27,500 nt of DNA from positions 450,116 through 477,615 of the forward strand of contig RPFO01001021.1 in assembly GCA_009746045.1 (NCBI GenBank), in the 5' to 3' direction. Under the pieces are notes generated by a model, which worked only from the letters and a program-made list of their open reading frames with translations, ran no database searches and was not told the origin of the DNA. Numbering within the stretch: position 1 is the stretch's first letter; each line of letters opens with the position of its first letter. Made by a program: the position numbers and the translations under genes. Positions 1-7,405 of this stretch are shown here, in pieces. The DNA is from Mesostigma viride. Taxonomy: Eukaryota > Streptophyta > Mesostigmatophyceae > Mesostigmatales > Mesostigmataceae.

Positions 1-36
1 CGAGGCCCGCGCGAAGCGCGCGACACCCACGACAGT

Positions 37-252
37 CCAATGGGAGTCCGACGCGTGTCACGCGGGCACGACACGGCGGCATATTCCCACGAATATTCCA
101 AGCGGACCAATGGGACGCTGCCACGTGGCGGCGGCGCGGCGCTCCACGGAATATTCATGGGAATATTCCCGGCGCGGCGCCCTTCTAGAAGGCGCGGCGC
201 TCCGCGGATATTCCGTGGGAATATTCCGTCCCACCAATCCGGACCTGCCGCG
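37..252 (+). promoter_or_regulatory. Upstream control region of the MYND gene with three ERSE-like sites
   Basis: Three CCAAT boxes are each followed by exactly nine bases and a CCACG-like core: 37-55 (core ACGCG), 107-125 (perfect CCAAT-N9-CCACG inside GCCACGTGGC) and 234-252 (core CCGCG). Between them are four AATATTC-containing palindromic boxes (about 79-99, 148-173 and 207-228) and GC-rich runs. The spacing equals that of the array at 8302-8752. Factor binding is inferred from the ERSE-I consensus (NF-Y plus bZIP) and is not shown by sequence alone. Confidence 0.6.
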
Positions 253-290
253 TGGCACGGGACTATTGGGCGGGGCGGGGGGGTGCGGGC

Positions 291-330
291 ACATAAGCGG
301 AGGCGGGCGAGTTTGGCAGCCAAACCACGC
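291..330 (+). promoter_or_regulatory. Core promoter of the MYND gene
   Basis: The block from ACATAAGCGGAGG to GTTTGG resembles, in order and spacing, the block TATAAAAGCGGAG to GTTTGG at 7299-7328 in front of gene D. It lies 40-75 bases before the ATG, as expected for a TATA-like element plus initiator. The first half is a degenerate TATA box. Confidence 0.5.
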
Positions 331-365
331 CAATCCGCACGAGCACGCACAGACTGTCAGCCGCT

Positions 366-1160
366 ATGGATTCCACCCCTCTGATTGCCAATGAGCTCCC
401 TCAGGATCACTCCGACCTGTTTGCGGAGTTGTGCGGGGGCTGGTACCGCTTGGTGGTGCGCAAGGCCATGGAAAACTCCAGCAATTTGTACAGCTGCGTG
501 AATGAGTGGGAAAAGAAGTTGAAAACCCCCTTTTGCGTGCTGGTTCGTTTCGACTCCTTTACGGCTCTGGATCGCCAGTTGGAGTTTGAATTCATTGACG
601 TACGCACTGCGATCAGCAGGAAGTACTGCGTTCGCAGTCAGATCCTGTCCCACATTCGCCCTGAGAGCGAGTTCATGCTTCTGTGCGTCCTCCTTCGCGA
701 GAAGAAGGAGGACGACGGGTTCATCGACCTGGTTACCAGGATTGGCCTGTCCTTCCGCGTGCCCAAGGACGCGGACAAGATCGTTGCGAGGACGGCGTTT
801 CCCTATACCCGCCCCTGCGAGAAGGTGGTGATCACAGTGCGCACGCCCATTTTGGACAGCCCCATTGGTCCTTTCCCCGAGTCGGTTCGCGGTTTCTGCG
901 CTGCGCCGGGGTGTGAGAAGAAGGGCAAGAGAGAGGTGAAGCGCAGGTGCGCCAGCTGCCAGGATGCGCGGTACTGCTCCCGCGAGTGCCAGGTTGCGCA
1001 CTGGAAGATCCACAAGGCGGACTGCACTCTGCTCACCCACGTGTGGACTTGCACCTCAGATGTGAAGTTCCCCCTGCGCGGGGACACTCTGCGTGTGAAA
1101 GACGATTGCACTGGGTTTGAGGGCCGCCAGACGCCCTGCCTGCGCATGTACAACCGCTAA
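366..1160 (+). CDS. MYND zinc-finger protein, 264 aa
   Basis: The N-terminal 175 residues are not recognised as a known domain. Residues 178-220 form a clear MYND finger: Cys178 and Cys183, a CxxC pair, then YCSxxCQ, HW, and HK followed by Cys220. MYND fingers bind proline-rich partner proteins and occur in SMYD methyltransferases, in transcriptional co-repressors and, in many copies, in pandoraviruses. No SET domain is present, so a binding or adaptor role is more likely than enzymatic activity. The ATG at 366 follows a good core promoter and gives an intact frame. The gene is unique in this window and lies just outside the palindrome. It converges with gene A at 1808. The MYND call is seen in the sequence; the viral origin is inferred from its shared promoter motifs. 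Confidence 0.85.
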   Translation: MDSTPLIANELPQDHSDLFAELCGGWYRLVVRKAMENSSNLYSCVNEWEKKLKTPFCVLVRFDSFTALDRQLEFEFIDVRTAISRKYCVRSQILSHIRPESEFMLLCVLLREKKEDDGFIDLVTRIGLSFRVPKDADKIVARTAFPYTRPCEKVVITVRTPILDSPIGPFPESVRGFCAAPGCEKKGKREVKRRCASCQDARYCSRECQVAHWKIHKADCTLLTHVWTCTSDVKFPLRGDTLRVKDDCTGFEGRQTPCLRMYNR

Positions 1161-1515
1161 ACAGCCAGGCCTGCGTGCCTGCAAAGGGGTCTAGAATGGC
1201 CTATTCCTTATTATTCTTATTGTAATGAAATGACATTTTCCTTATGTGCATGGGACTTGAACTATTCCAATGAGTCATATAGCAACTAGACCCATCGAGT
1301 AACACTGCCTCCTGTAACCCACGCCACCATATGCTGCCATCTGTTACCCACGCGAATGTCTACTGTCGCTCGTCACCCACGGGATTGTATGCTGGCGCCT
1401 GTCACCTATACCATGTATACCACGTGGCAGATTGGCATGGCATGGCAAGTAGGTCCGTACGGCAAATGGGGTCACCTTAGGGTTTTGTAGTATGGGGTCC
1501 CTCGATGGCGACCCC
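1161..1515. other. Intergenic space after the MYND gene
   Basis: No gene is seen. At 1313-1411 a degenerate repeat of about 30-35 bases recurs (TGTAACCCACG, TGTTACCCACG, GTCACCCACG, GTCACC). An AT-rich stretch at 1201-1245 may carry the MYND mRNA 3' end. A G-box-like CCACGTGG occurs near 1421. Confidence 0.4.
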
Positions 1516-1533
1516 ATACTACTAAACCCTAGG
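1477..1533. repeat. Stem-loop at the outer end of the left palindrome arm
   Basis: An imperfect inverted repeat of about 24 bases (GGGTTTTGTAGTATGGGGTC against GACCCCATACTACTAAACCC) has a loop of about 9 bases centred near 1505. Homology between the two large arms ends at 1516, inside this stem. The right arm therefore stops before the stem-loop is complete. Confidence 0.7.
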
Positions 1534-1661
1534 GCGACCCCACCGTCCACCCGGCCGTCCACCTGGCCGTACTGTGACAGGCGCCAGTATCGTGGGAACC
1601 TCTAGTATCATGGGATATCCGTTCAAGTCCTATTCGCGGGCCGCGGGTTCCTATCTAATGA

Positions 1662-1704
1662 TGCATTGGTGTTGGATTTGCATGCAATGAGTCTTATTTA
1701 TTAC
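1662..1704 (-). terminator. 3'-end block of gene A with AATAAA
   Basis: On the minus strand this reads TGTAATAAATAAGACTC, then TTGCATGCAAATCCAAC. It contains a canonical AATAAA (1697-1702 as TTTATT). Nearly the same 44 bases follow gene C at 6429-6472, so this is probably a shared polyadenylation or termination signal. Confidence 0.6.
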
Positions 1705-1807
1705 AATGTACAATAGGCAAAGTCCTAATCAACCATGTCCTCAACGAGGTGCCTCCAAGGGCACACTCACTACAGGGAGGAATAGCCCCTTCCCCTTTCT
1801 AGACCCC

Positions 1808-3357
1808 CTACTCATCCTCAACCACAATCACCTCCCGGTGCTGAACATCAGCAACCAAGTGTGCGTCCCTCTCAACAATGCGCCTCGCCCCGTCGCGGAA
1901 GCGATCCACCAACCGCCTCATGGCCAGCGCGTCCCACCCGACGCCACCGCCGAGTGCCTCAAAGAAGGCCACAGCCAGTGCATTGCCCGCAGACCCGGAG
2001 CACTCCAACTGGGGGTGATCCCTGATGTACTGCAGGGCGGACAGGAAACCGTTGACTCCCGCGGGGTAATTCTCATTCCCCCCACAGCGCGAACAGCGAA
2101 AGAAGCGCGAGCAGCAGCAGCAGCAGGAGCAGCAGCAGGAGCAGCAGCACGAGCAGCAGGAGGAGCAGCAGCGGCGGCGGCGGCGGCGATGGCGGCCGGC
2201 AGACCACGGAAACCACACTCTGACACGTTGTCCACCACGCGCAGGTGGCGATCCAAGTCCTCGCGGCTGGTGGCCTGGTAGGTGCAGCCCAGGATGGTCA
2301 CGGTGCCGTTATCACCAGGGAGAGAAAGCTTGTTGGGGCAGGGCCTGACAAGCTTAGCGCAGGTGTTGTCGTGAATCGCCTCCTCGCCGAGCACGACCTC
2401 GCCGCCGCACCCGCGAGCGCACAGACGCACATTCACAAGGGTGAATGTGAGTCTGTCGACACCCACATTGCGCTTGTACTGGCTGCCAGTGCGCATCAGG
2501 AGCTCCTTGCATTCTGGGCAGCGCTTGCCAATCACACGGGCGTTGGGCCTGGTAGAATTATACTCCAGAGCGTGGGCCTCGAGCATATCAGCGCACTTGT
2601 TGCAGTGCTGAGGGACGCAGGTGTGGACGCCCTCCACGAGGTAGATGATGGGGTACTTCCCCTCCGTGCCGAAGGGCTCGGTGCAGATGTCGCAGCACGC
2701 CAGCCTCTTCTCGAACCACGTGATCTTGTGGTTCGCCTCCTCGAGAGCCAAGCGCATCTTCTTGAGCTCTTCGCGAGTGGGATCAGGGGAGAAAGAACGA
2801 CGCCTGCTGCGGTTCCTCTCGCGCTCCAACTCCTCCTGCGTCTCCCTCAGCTGGCGCTGCAATGCGGCTAAGTCCCCACCGCTGGGCCCAGCGCCTCCAG
2901 AACGAGAACGGGAGCTGGGACCACCACGCAGCAGGCCTGCATGCAAAGGAAAACACACAGACAACTGCAAAATGTATCAGATAGTGGCCATCACCTGCAA
3001 CATCCAACAGATAGTGGCCATCACCTGCAAAATCCAGCAGGCAATCGAAAAGGGATGCATAAAACAGCAGACCACGTACTGGGAGCAGCCGCAGGGCGAG
3101 ACTGAGCCACCAGGTCGTCGATCGCAGCGTGCGAATTGACTTCCGTGCCTGCGTCGTCCAGGTGGTCGTAGTCGTTGTGGTCAAAAAGGTCGTCAGAGGG
3201 GTTCCAGCCTGCAAAGAATGAATAGAAAATGACCATGGCGTTCCTGTCAGCTGCTGAAAATGCCCAAAAAACAAACCAAGGAAACACAAAAACAGACATG
3301 CATGGGAAAATACGTACGCTCAGGTTCCTGGGCCTCATGTTCTTGGGTCGTCGCCAT
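1808..3357 (-). CDS. Gene A, left copy: RING/TRAF-like zinc-finger protein, three exons
   Basis: Exon 1 is 3357-3318, exon 2 is 3208-3080 and exon 3 starts at 2936. The introns are 3317-3209 and 3079-2937; both have GTACGT donors and CAG acceptors and keep the reading frame. The protein starts with an acidic segment. A coiled coil with an Arg/Ser patch follows (residues about 78-135), then a RING-like Cys/His cluster (CDIC at 138-141, Cys163, His167, Cys168, Cys171, CPEC at 196-199) and a TRAF-type zinc-finger-like cluster (about 229-290). This suggests a ubiquitin-ligase-like or signalling-adaptor protein. An Ala/Pro repeat follows. The exon 3 frame stops at 1918, but a well-formed acidic C-terminus continues in the -1 frame to 1808. 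The crossover lies in a G-rich run near 2080. This copy has Lys where the right copy has Gln in the RING region. Confidence 0.75.
2978..3030 (-). repeat. Duplicated 30-base unit in intron 2 of gene A
   Basis: Two copies of a segment containing ATAGTGGCCATCACCTGCAA lie 30 bases apart in intron 2 (2978-3000 and 3008-3030). On the gene strand each copy starts with TTGCAG|GTGATGG, a good splice-acceptor look-alike upstream of the acceptor chosen at 2937. Confidence 0.65.
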
Positions 3358-3469
3358 AGCTGGCTAGCTGCTGATAGTGGTATCCTGCTGCTGTTCTGAG
3401 TGGTTCGTGAGGGTTTGGCTGCATTTTTGGTCGTGTTTGGGCATTTGGCCTCGTGGGGAGGAGGGCGAA

Positions 3470-3810
3470 CGGCATATTCCCGGCATATTCCGGGAATATT
3501 CCCACGAATATGCCGTGGGACGGTCGCTAGAAGGAAACGGTCGCGCCGCGTCGGCAGTTACGCGACAGGCTACGGACTGTCATGGCAGTCTGACGGTTCT
3601 GACAGGTGTCAGACGGGACAGTGTGCCGACTGTCGTGGCAGATCTTCGTAACCGACGCGCGACGGAACCGGCGCGGCGCGGACTGACGTGGCACGCTGTC
3701 AGATCTGACGTGGCACGGTACTGACATGGCAGGCCGTCCGAACCGGCAGCTGACGGATACAGTCTTGTACGGACTGTCGTGTCAGACCGTCCAGGTTGCC
3801 ACGTGGCAGT
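3470..3810 (-). promoter_or_regulatory. Upstream control region of gene A, left copy
   Basis: Positions 3470-3520 carry clustered palindromic boxes (GGCATATTCC, GGGAATATTCCC, CGAATATGCC). Further upstream are two TGACGTGGC sites (3684-3692 and 3706-3714), one GCCACGTGGC G-box (3798-3807) and many CTGTC(A/G)TGGCAG-like dyads. TGACGTGG is the core of the unfolded-protein response element bound by XBP1/ATF6-type bZIPs and also of plant bZIP sites. No clear TATA box was found before the ATG at 3357. Confidence 0.45.
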
Positions 3811-4018
3811 ATGGCACGACACTTGGACGGATTCTAGTGGGAAATCCTACAATACACAAGCAGTTGCGTATTTGTAGTAATCTGTACTACTGTAGTGTCG
3901 TCTAGTGCATTTCTACTTATTATACTCTGTACTACGATTCCTAGTGCAATTGTACTATGAGACGCCATGAGATAGAGACAAAGTCATGGATTTCCATTAG
4001 AATCACAATAAGGCTTAA
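3811..4018. other. AT-richer spacer between genes A and B
   Basis: No gene is seen. The segment contains several GTACTAC and CTAGTGCA repeats. It is the most divergent part of the arm: compared with 13640-13830 it shows several small indels close together around 3880-3945. Confidence 0.45.
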
Positions 4019-4053
4019 TGCCCATAGGGGACTTTGTCTATTCCAAAGGGGCA
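4019..4053 (-). terminator. Stem-loop after gene B
   Basis: CTTTG (4032-4036) pairs with CAAAG (4044-4048), and TGCCC (4019-4023) pairs with GGGCA (4049-4053) across an asymmetric bulge. It begins five bases past the stop codon of gene B. Hairpins at transcript ends are known in pandoraviruses and related giant viruses, so a 3'-end signal is plausible. Confidence 0.4.
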
Positions 4054-4058
4054 CTTAG

Positions 4059-4694
4059 TTAGTGAACCCCCTCCAGGGCCAGGCGGCGACAGAACTTGTC
4101 GTACATCTTGTCGCAGGTGGCATTCATGACCCTCAGTTCCCTCTCGCAGGCAGCGGGGGAAAAGTTGACAGGCAGATAGGCGTGGTACTCGGCCTTCACG
4201 AGGTCCACGAGCACACGGCAATGCTCCTCTGCGGTCTTATCCTTATCCACCTGAGGAATGGATTCAACATACTCCTTCATCACATCCCACAGGCGGGGAA
4301 TCGCGCAAACGCGTTCAGACAGCTTAACCTCTAGGTCGATGGCCAGAGTTGCCACCTCCATACGCCTATCGCCATACTTGCAGGCGTCCATCCTCTTCTC
4401 AAAAGTGGAAAGGGACTGCACACCGCCTTGAGCGATGGCGATGGCAAAGTTGCGCAGGGCCCATCCTGTATAGTGGCAAAACGGCCCTGGCTGCCTGCGC
4501 TTAGAGAGGAAGCGCCCCTCAAGCTCAGTGGCAATAGCATCCAACAGCTGCATCCTTCGCTGCTCTGTCTTAGCTTTGACAGCGTCCCACGGCACTTGCA
4601 GCTCCTTGCTGACACCACACCCGTGGGGCCATGCCAACTCCACGATTTCGTGCACAATCTCAGCTGGCAGGCTGTTAAAAGTGGCAGCGGCCAT
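4059..4694 (-). CDS. Gene B, left copy: F-box-like protein, 211 aa
   Basis: The N-terminus has the pattern FNSLPAEIVxEIxELAWP followed by GVSK and a Trp, as in F-box or F-box-like domains (residues about 5-45), which recruit Skp1 and Cullin ubiquitin ligases. The rest is an unrecognised alpha-helical region containing SIPQVDKDKT. It shares this layout with gene D, so the two are paralogues. The ATG at 4694 follows an AAGAC context and the shared promoter motif at 4772-4783. It is transcribed divergently from gene C. This copy has His at one position and Val at another where the right copy has Asp and Ile. The F-box assignment rests on the LPxEI...W pattern only. Confidence 0.75.
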   Translation of the reverse strand: MAAATFNSLPAEIVHEIVELAWPHGCGVSKELQVPWDAVKAKTEQRRMQLLDAIATELEGRFLSKRRQPGPFCHYTGWALRNFAIAIAQGGVQSLSTFEKRMDACKYGDRRMEVATLAIDLEVKLSERVCAIPRLWDVMKEYVESIPQVDKDKTAEEHCRVLVDLVKAEYHAYLPVNFSPAACERELRVMNATCDKMYDKFCRRLALEGVH

Positions 4695-4696
4695 GT

Positions 4697-5165
4697 CTTC
4701 TTTGTGGTAGTGGTGCTAGTGCTGTTGGGATGCTGGAGCAGGCGAGAAGTGCCCACTTTGACGTGGTGTCGGACCTTTGTACCTCGCCCCACGGCATCTT
4801 CGCGGAATATTCCGTGGCACGACGATCTCCCACGGGACGCCGCCACGTGGCAGAGATCGGACGGTCCACGGCAATTCAGATCTCCCATGATAGTACGGCG
4901 TATCTCGGATACGGCGCGGCGCCGGTACGGCCGGACCAGTATCATGGATACTGGTCCGAGTACCGTGGCACGGCATTCCGCCACGTCACTACCGCGCCGC
5001 GCCGCGCCGCGCCATGGAACCTTCTAGAGGATCGATCCCAGCCGTCCGATGAAGATCTCGTGGGAGGACGAGTTTCCACAGGTACAAAGGTCGTGCAGGC
5101 CTACCAAATGCACCATCACACCACAGAACAGCCATAGCCAGCGCAGAAAACAACAGCAGACCGCC
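4697..5165. promoter_or_regulatory. Bidirectional promoter between genes B and C, left copy
   Basis: The motif GGTACAAAGGTC occurs twice, facing outward: 4772-4783 (minus, for B) and 5091-5102 (plus, for C). It probably acts as the core promoter, since it lies about 75 bases from each ATG. Between the two are a G-box GCCACGTGGC (4842-4851), TGACGTGG (4759-4766), its reverse GCCACGTCA (4980-4988), GGAATATTCC (4804-4813) and palindromic ATACTGG/CCAGTAT dyads. Confidence 0.55.
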
Positions 5166-6352
5166 ATGTCTCAGCTTGATGCAGCAGCTGGGCCGGTGTT
5201 CAGGCGTCAGACTAGGGCACAGACTAGGGCCATCTATGGGCTCCAGGCTCCCAAAATCTATGGATTGCCATATCCTCGCTGCACAAAAACTAGGACTGGT
5301 TGTTCCGCCATAGCTCCTGCGCTTGTGCCAGTGCCTGCGCCTGTGCCAGCGCCAGTGCCTGTGATTGTGCCAGTGCCAGTGCCTGCTGCGCCAGTGCCTG
5401 CGCCTGTGTACGTGCCTGCTCCTCTCCCTGGGCTATTCGCCCCTCGGTTTAAGGACTCTGACATTTGGCCTCCAGCAGGCCATGTGTGGCCAAATGGTAG
5501 TGGCGATTCCAAGTTTCCTCTGGTGCATTGCGTCACCTGCAAAAAGGTGCCGGAGAGGGCAGTGTGCAAGAAGGAGAACGGGGAGATGCAGTGCCGGGGG
5601 TGCGCTCTGGATGAACTGAGCGACAAGGTGGATGCACTAGGTCCCTCTCCTCCCACGGAGCAGGTGCAGGAGACTGTCAAGAATTTTGACACGGGCTTGC
5701 AGATTTACAAGTACGAATATGAGCCCAAGCGTCTCCCACCTCCTCCCACCGGCTACCCTCTGTCCAAGTGCATGTGCGCTGTGTGCAAGAAGCCTGCTCT
5801 CCACGCGCACGAAGTGGTGAAGAAGGTCACCCCTCAGATGCTGGAGACCACTTCCCATTTCCGTGTTGCCAAGCTCGTGGTTGGCGACGTCGTTTGTGGG
5901 ATCTGCCGCAACGAGTTCCTGGCCCAGTATGTCGACAACAACGTGGTCATCAGCAAGGCCATGTCTCGCGGCATGCAGTATTGGGAGTACAAGGGCCATA
6001 TCGATGAGGTGTTCCAGTACAACGAGGAACTCCACAAGATGGCAGAGCGCGCCCAGGACAACACGCACGACGGCCCCTCCAGTGACAAGTTTTACTGGCC
6101 TCGCAGGCAGTGCCAGAAGTGCATGAAGCGCATCGACATCAACGTGCAGAACCTGTATGTGGCTCCAAGGCCTCGTTCTTTAGACGTTGACTTGGTCTGC
6201 TACGAGTGCGCCAAGTTCTGCAGCCTTGTTTCTGAGGCTGTCGCTTTCCCGGGCTTTAGCCGCCCCAACAACCGTCTCAAGCGTAATGCAGAGGCCGGGG
6301 CTTCCTTCTGTACGATGTTGTGGGGTCCAACAAGCCCTATTTCTTCGCGTAG
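5166..6352 (+). pseudogene. Gene C, left copy: CxxC zinc-binding protein with a one-base frameshift
   Basis: The protein begins MSQLD at 5166 in a GCCATG context. A longer frame opens at 5049, but its start lies before the core promoter motif. Residues about 48-92 are a Val-Pro-Ala repeat built on a GTGCCAGTGCCT-like hexamer array. Three zinc-ribbon-like Cys pairs follow: CVTC (122-125) with CRGC, CMCAVC with CGIC, and CQKC with CYEC. No known family was recognised; DNA, RNA or protein binding is possible. Near 6300 this copy has four Gs where the right copy has five. The last residues are therefore read out of frame and the frame runs on to 6440. The matching stop is at 6350-6352. A sequencing error in a homopolymer cannot be excluded. 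Confidence 0.7.
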
Positions 6353-6428
6353 GGTGTCATCTGGGCACTTCATTGCCCATGCAAGCCTATGGAGGCTACT
6401 GTTGATAGGGACTTGTGGTATTCTATTT

Positions 6429-6472
6429 TGTAATGAATAAGACTCTTTGCATGCAAATCCAACACTCATGCA
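6429..6472 (+). terminator. 3'-end block of gene C
   Basis: It reads TGTAATGAATAAGACTC and then TTGCATGCAAATCCAAC, almost identical to the block after gene A. It includes the octamer ATGCAAAT and an AATAA-type signal. Confidence 0.55.
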
Positions 6473-6497
6473 CTAGGCGTAGGACTTGACCTGTTTG

Positions 6498-7149
6498 CGA
6501 AAAGTTCGGGCTATGCGGATAGCCCGAACTTTTGGGGATAGCCCGAACTTTTGGAAACCTTGCTAGGGAAAAGTAAAAGTTTCCAGTGGGGATCCCAGCC
6601 ATTTGAAAAGTTCGGGCTATGGTTCGGGCTATCAGTTTATAGCCCGAACCGGACCCTTTTGCCCCTTGGACGGTGGTGTCATGCATTGTACATGGGGTAG
6701 GGACTTGGTTATTTGGACAGTGTGCAGTGTATGTGTGTGTTTCTTCCTTAGATTGCTAACACATAAAATATAGGGGTATTTCCTGTATATACAGATAGGA
6801 TTGCTAACACATAAAATATAGGGGTATTTCCTGTATATACAGATAGGATTGCTAACACATAAAATATAGGGGTATTAGCTATGATTATATATAGATGACA
6901 ATTGCTAACACATAAAATTTTATGTGTTGGGAAACAGAGTAAAAAAAGAGTAGCATCCACCCTAGCAACACACTGCCCAGAGGGAGAAAAGGGGAGGTTC
7001 GGGCTATAAATCGACAGCCCGAACCATAGCCCGAACTTTTCAAAATGGCTGGGATCCCCACTGGAAACTTTTACTTTTCCCTAGCAAGGTTTCGAAAAGT
7101 TCGGGCTATCCCCAAAAGTTCGGGCTATCCACATAGCACGAACTTTTCG
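6498..7149. mobile_element. Foldback (long-TIR) element between genes C and D, left arm
   Basis: Terminal inverted repeats of about 153 bases (6498-6650 and 6996-7149) enclose an AT-rich core of about 345 bases. Each repeat is made of alternating GTTCGGGCTAT and ATAGCCCGAAC units that form hairpins of their own. The outermost bases are CGAAAAGTTCGGGCTATG. No clear target-site duplication and no ORF were found. It could be a foldback transposon or MITE, or a virus-specific hairpin spacer. Confidence 0.6.
6751..6928 (+). repeat. 48-base tandem repeat plus a perfect dyad
   Basis: Units starting GATTGCTAACACATAAAATA begin at 6751, 6799 and 6847; two are full and the third diverges after GGGGTATTA. 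A fourth partial unit ends in the perfect 22-base palindrome 6907-6928 (half-site AACACATAAAA). Confidence 0.85.
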
Positions 7150-7155
7150 TGGGAG

Positions 7156-7330
7156 CCTATGGATGGGCGCCACGTGGCACGGTATCCCACGATAGTTGCC
7201 GGCGCCGCGCCGGCGCGGCGCTCTCACGGAATATCCGTGGGAATATTCCCGGCGCGACGCCTGCACGGCACTATCGTGGGACGCCGTGGCCGATAGGGTA
7301 TAAAAGCGGAGTCACGGGCGTTTGGGGGTA
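7156..7330 (+). promoter_or_regulatory. Promoter of gene D, left copy
   Basis: It contains GCCACGTGGC at 7169-7178, with CCTAT exactly nine bases before the CCACG core (a degenerate ERSE). GGAATATCCGTGGGAATATTCC lies around 7227-7250. A good TATA box, TATAAAAG, lies at 7299-7306 and is followed by GTTTGG. The block 7299-7328 matches the MYND core promoter. Confidence 0.65.
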
Positions 7331-7405
7331 GGTCTCACCTCCGACACTGCCAGGCACACAGTCATCCACACGCAGACAGCCATCCTTACAGCTGTAAAAT
7401 ACACA

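Noticed and set aside
2245-2871. 208-aa ORF opposite exon 3 of gene A
   Set aside because: It is the antisense shadow of the RING/TRAF exon, whose Cys/His pattern and introns support the other strand.
5049-5165. Upstream in-frame start for gene C
   Set aside because: The ATG at 5049 lies before the shared core promoter motif at 5091. The ATG at 5166 has a better context and follows the expected spacing.
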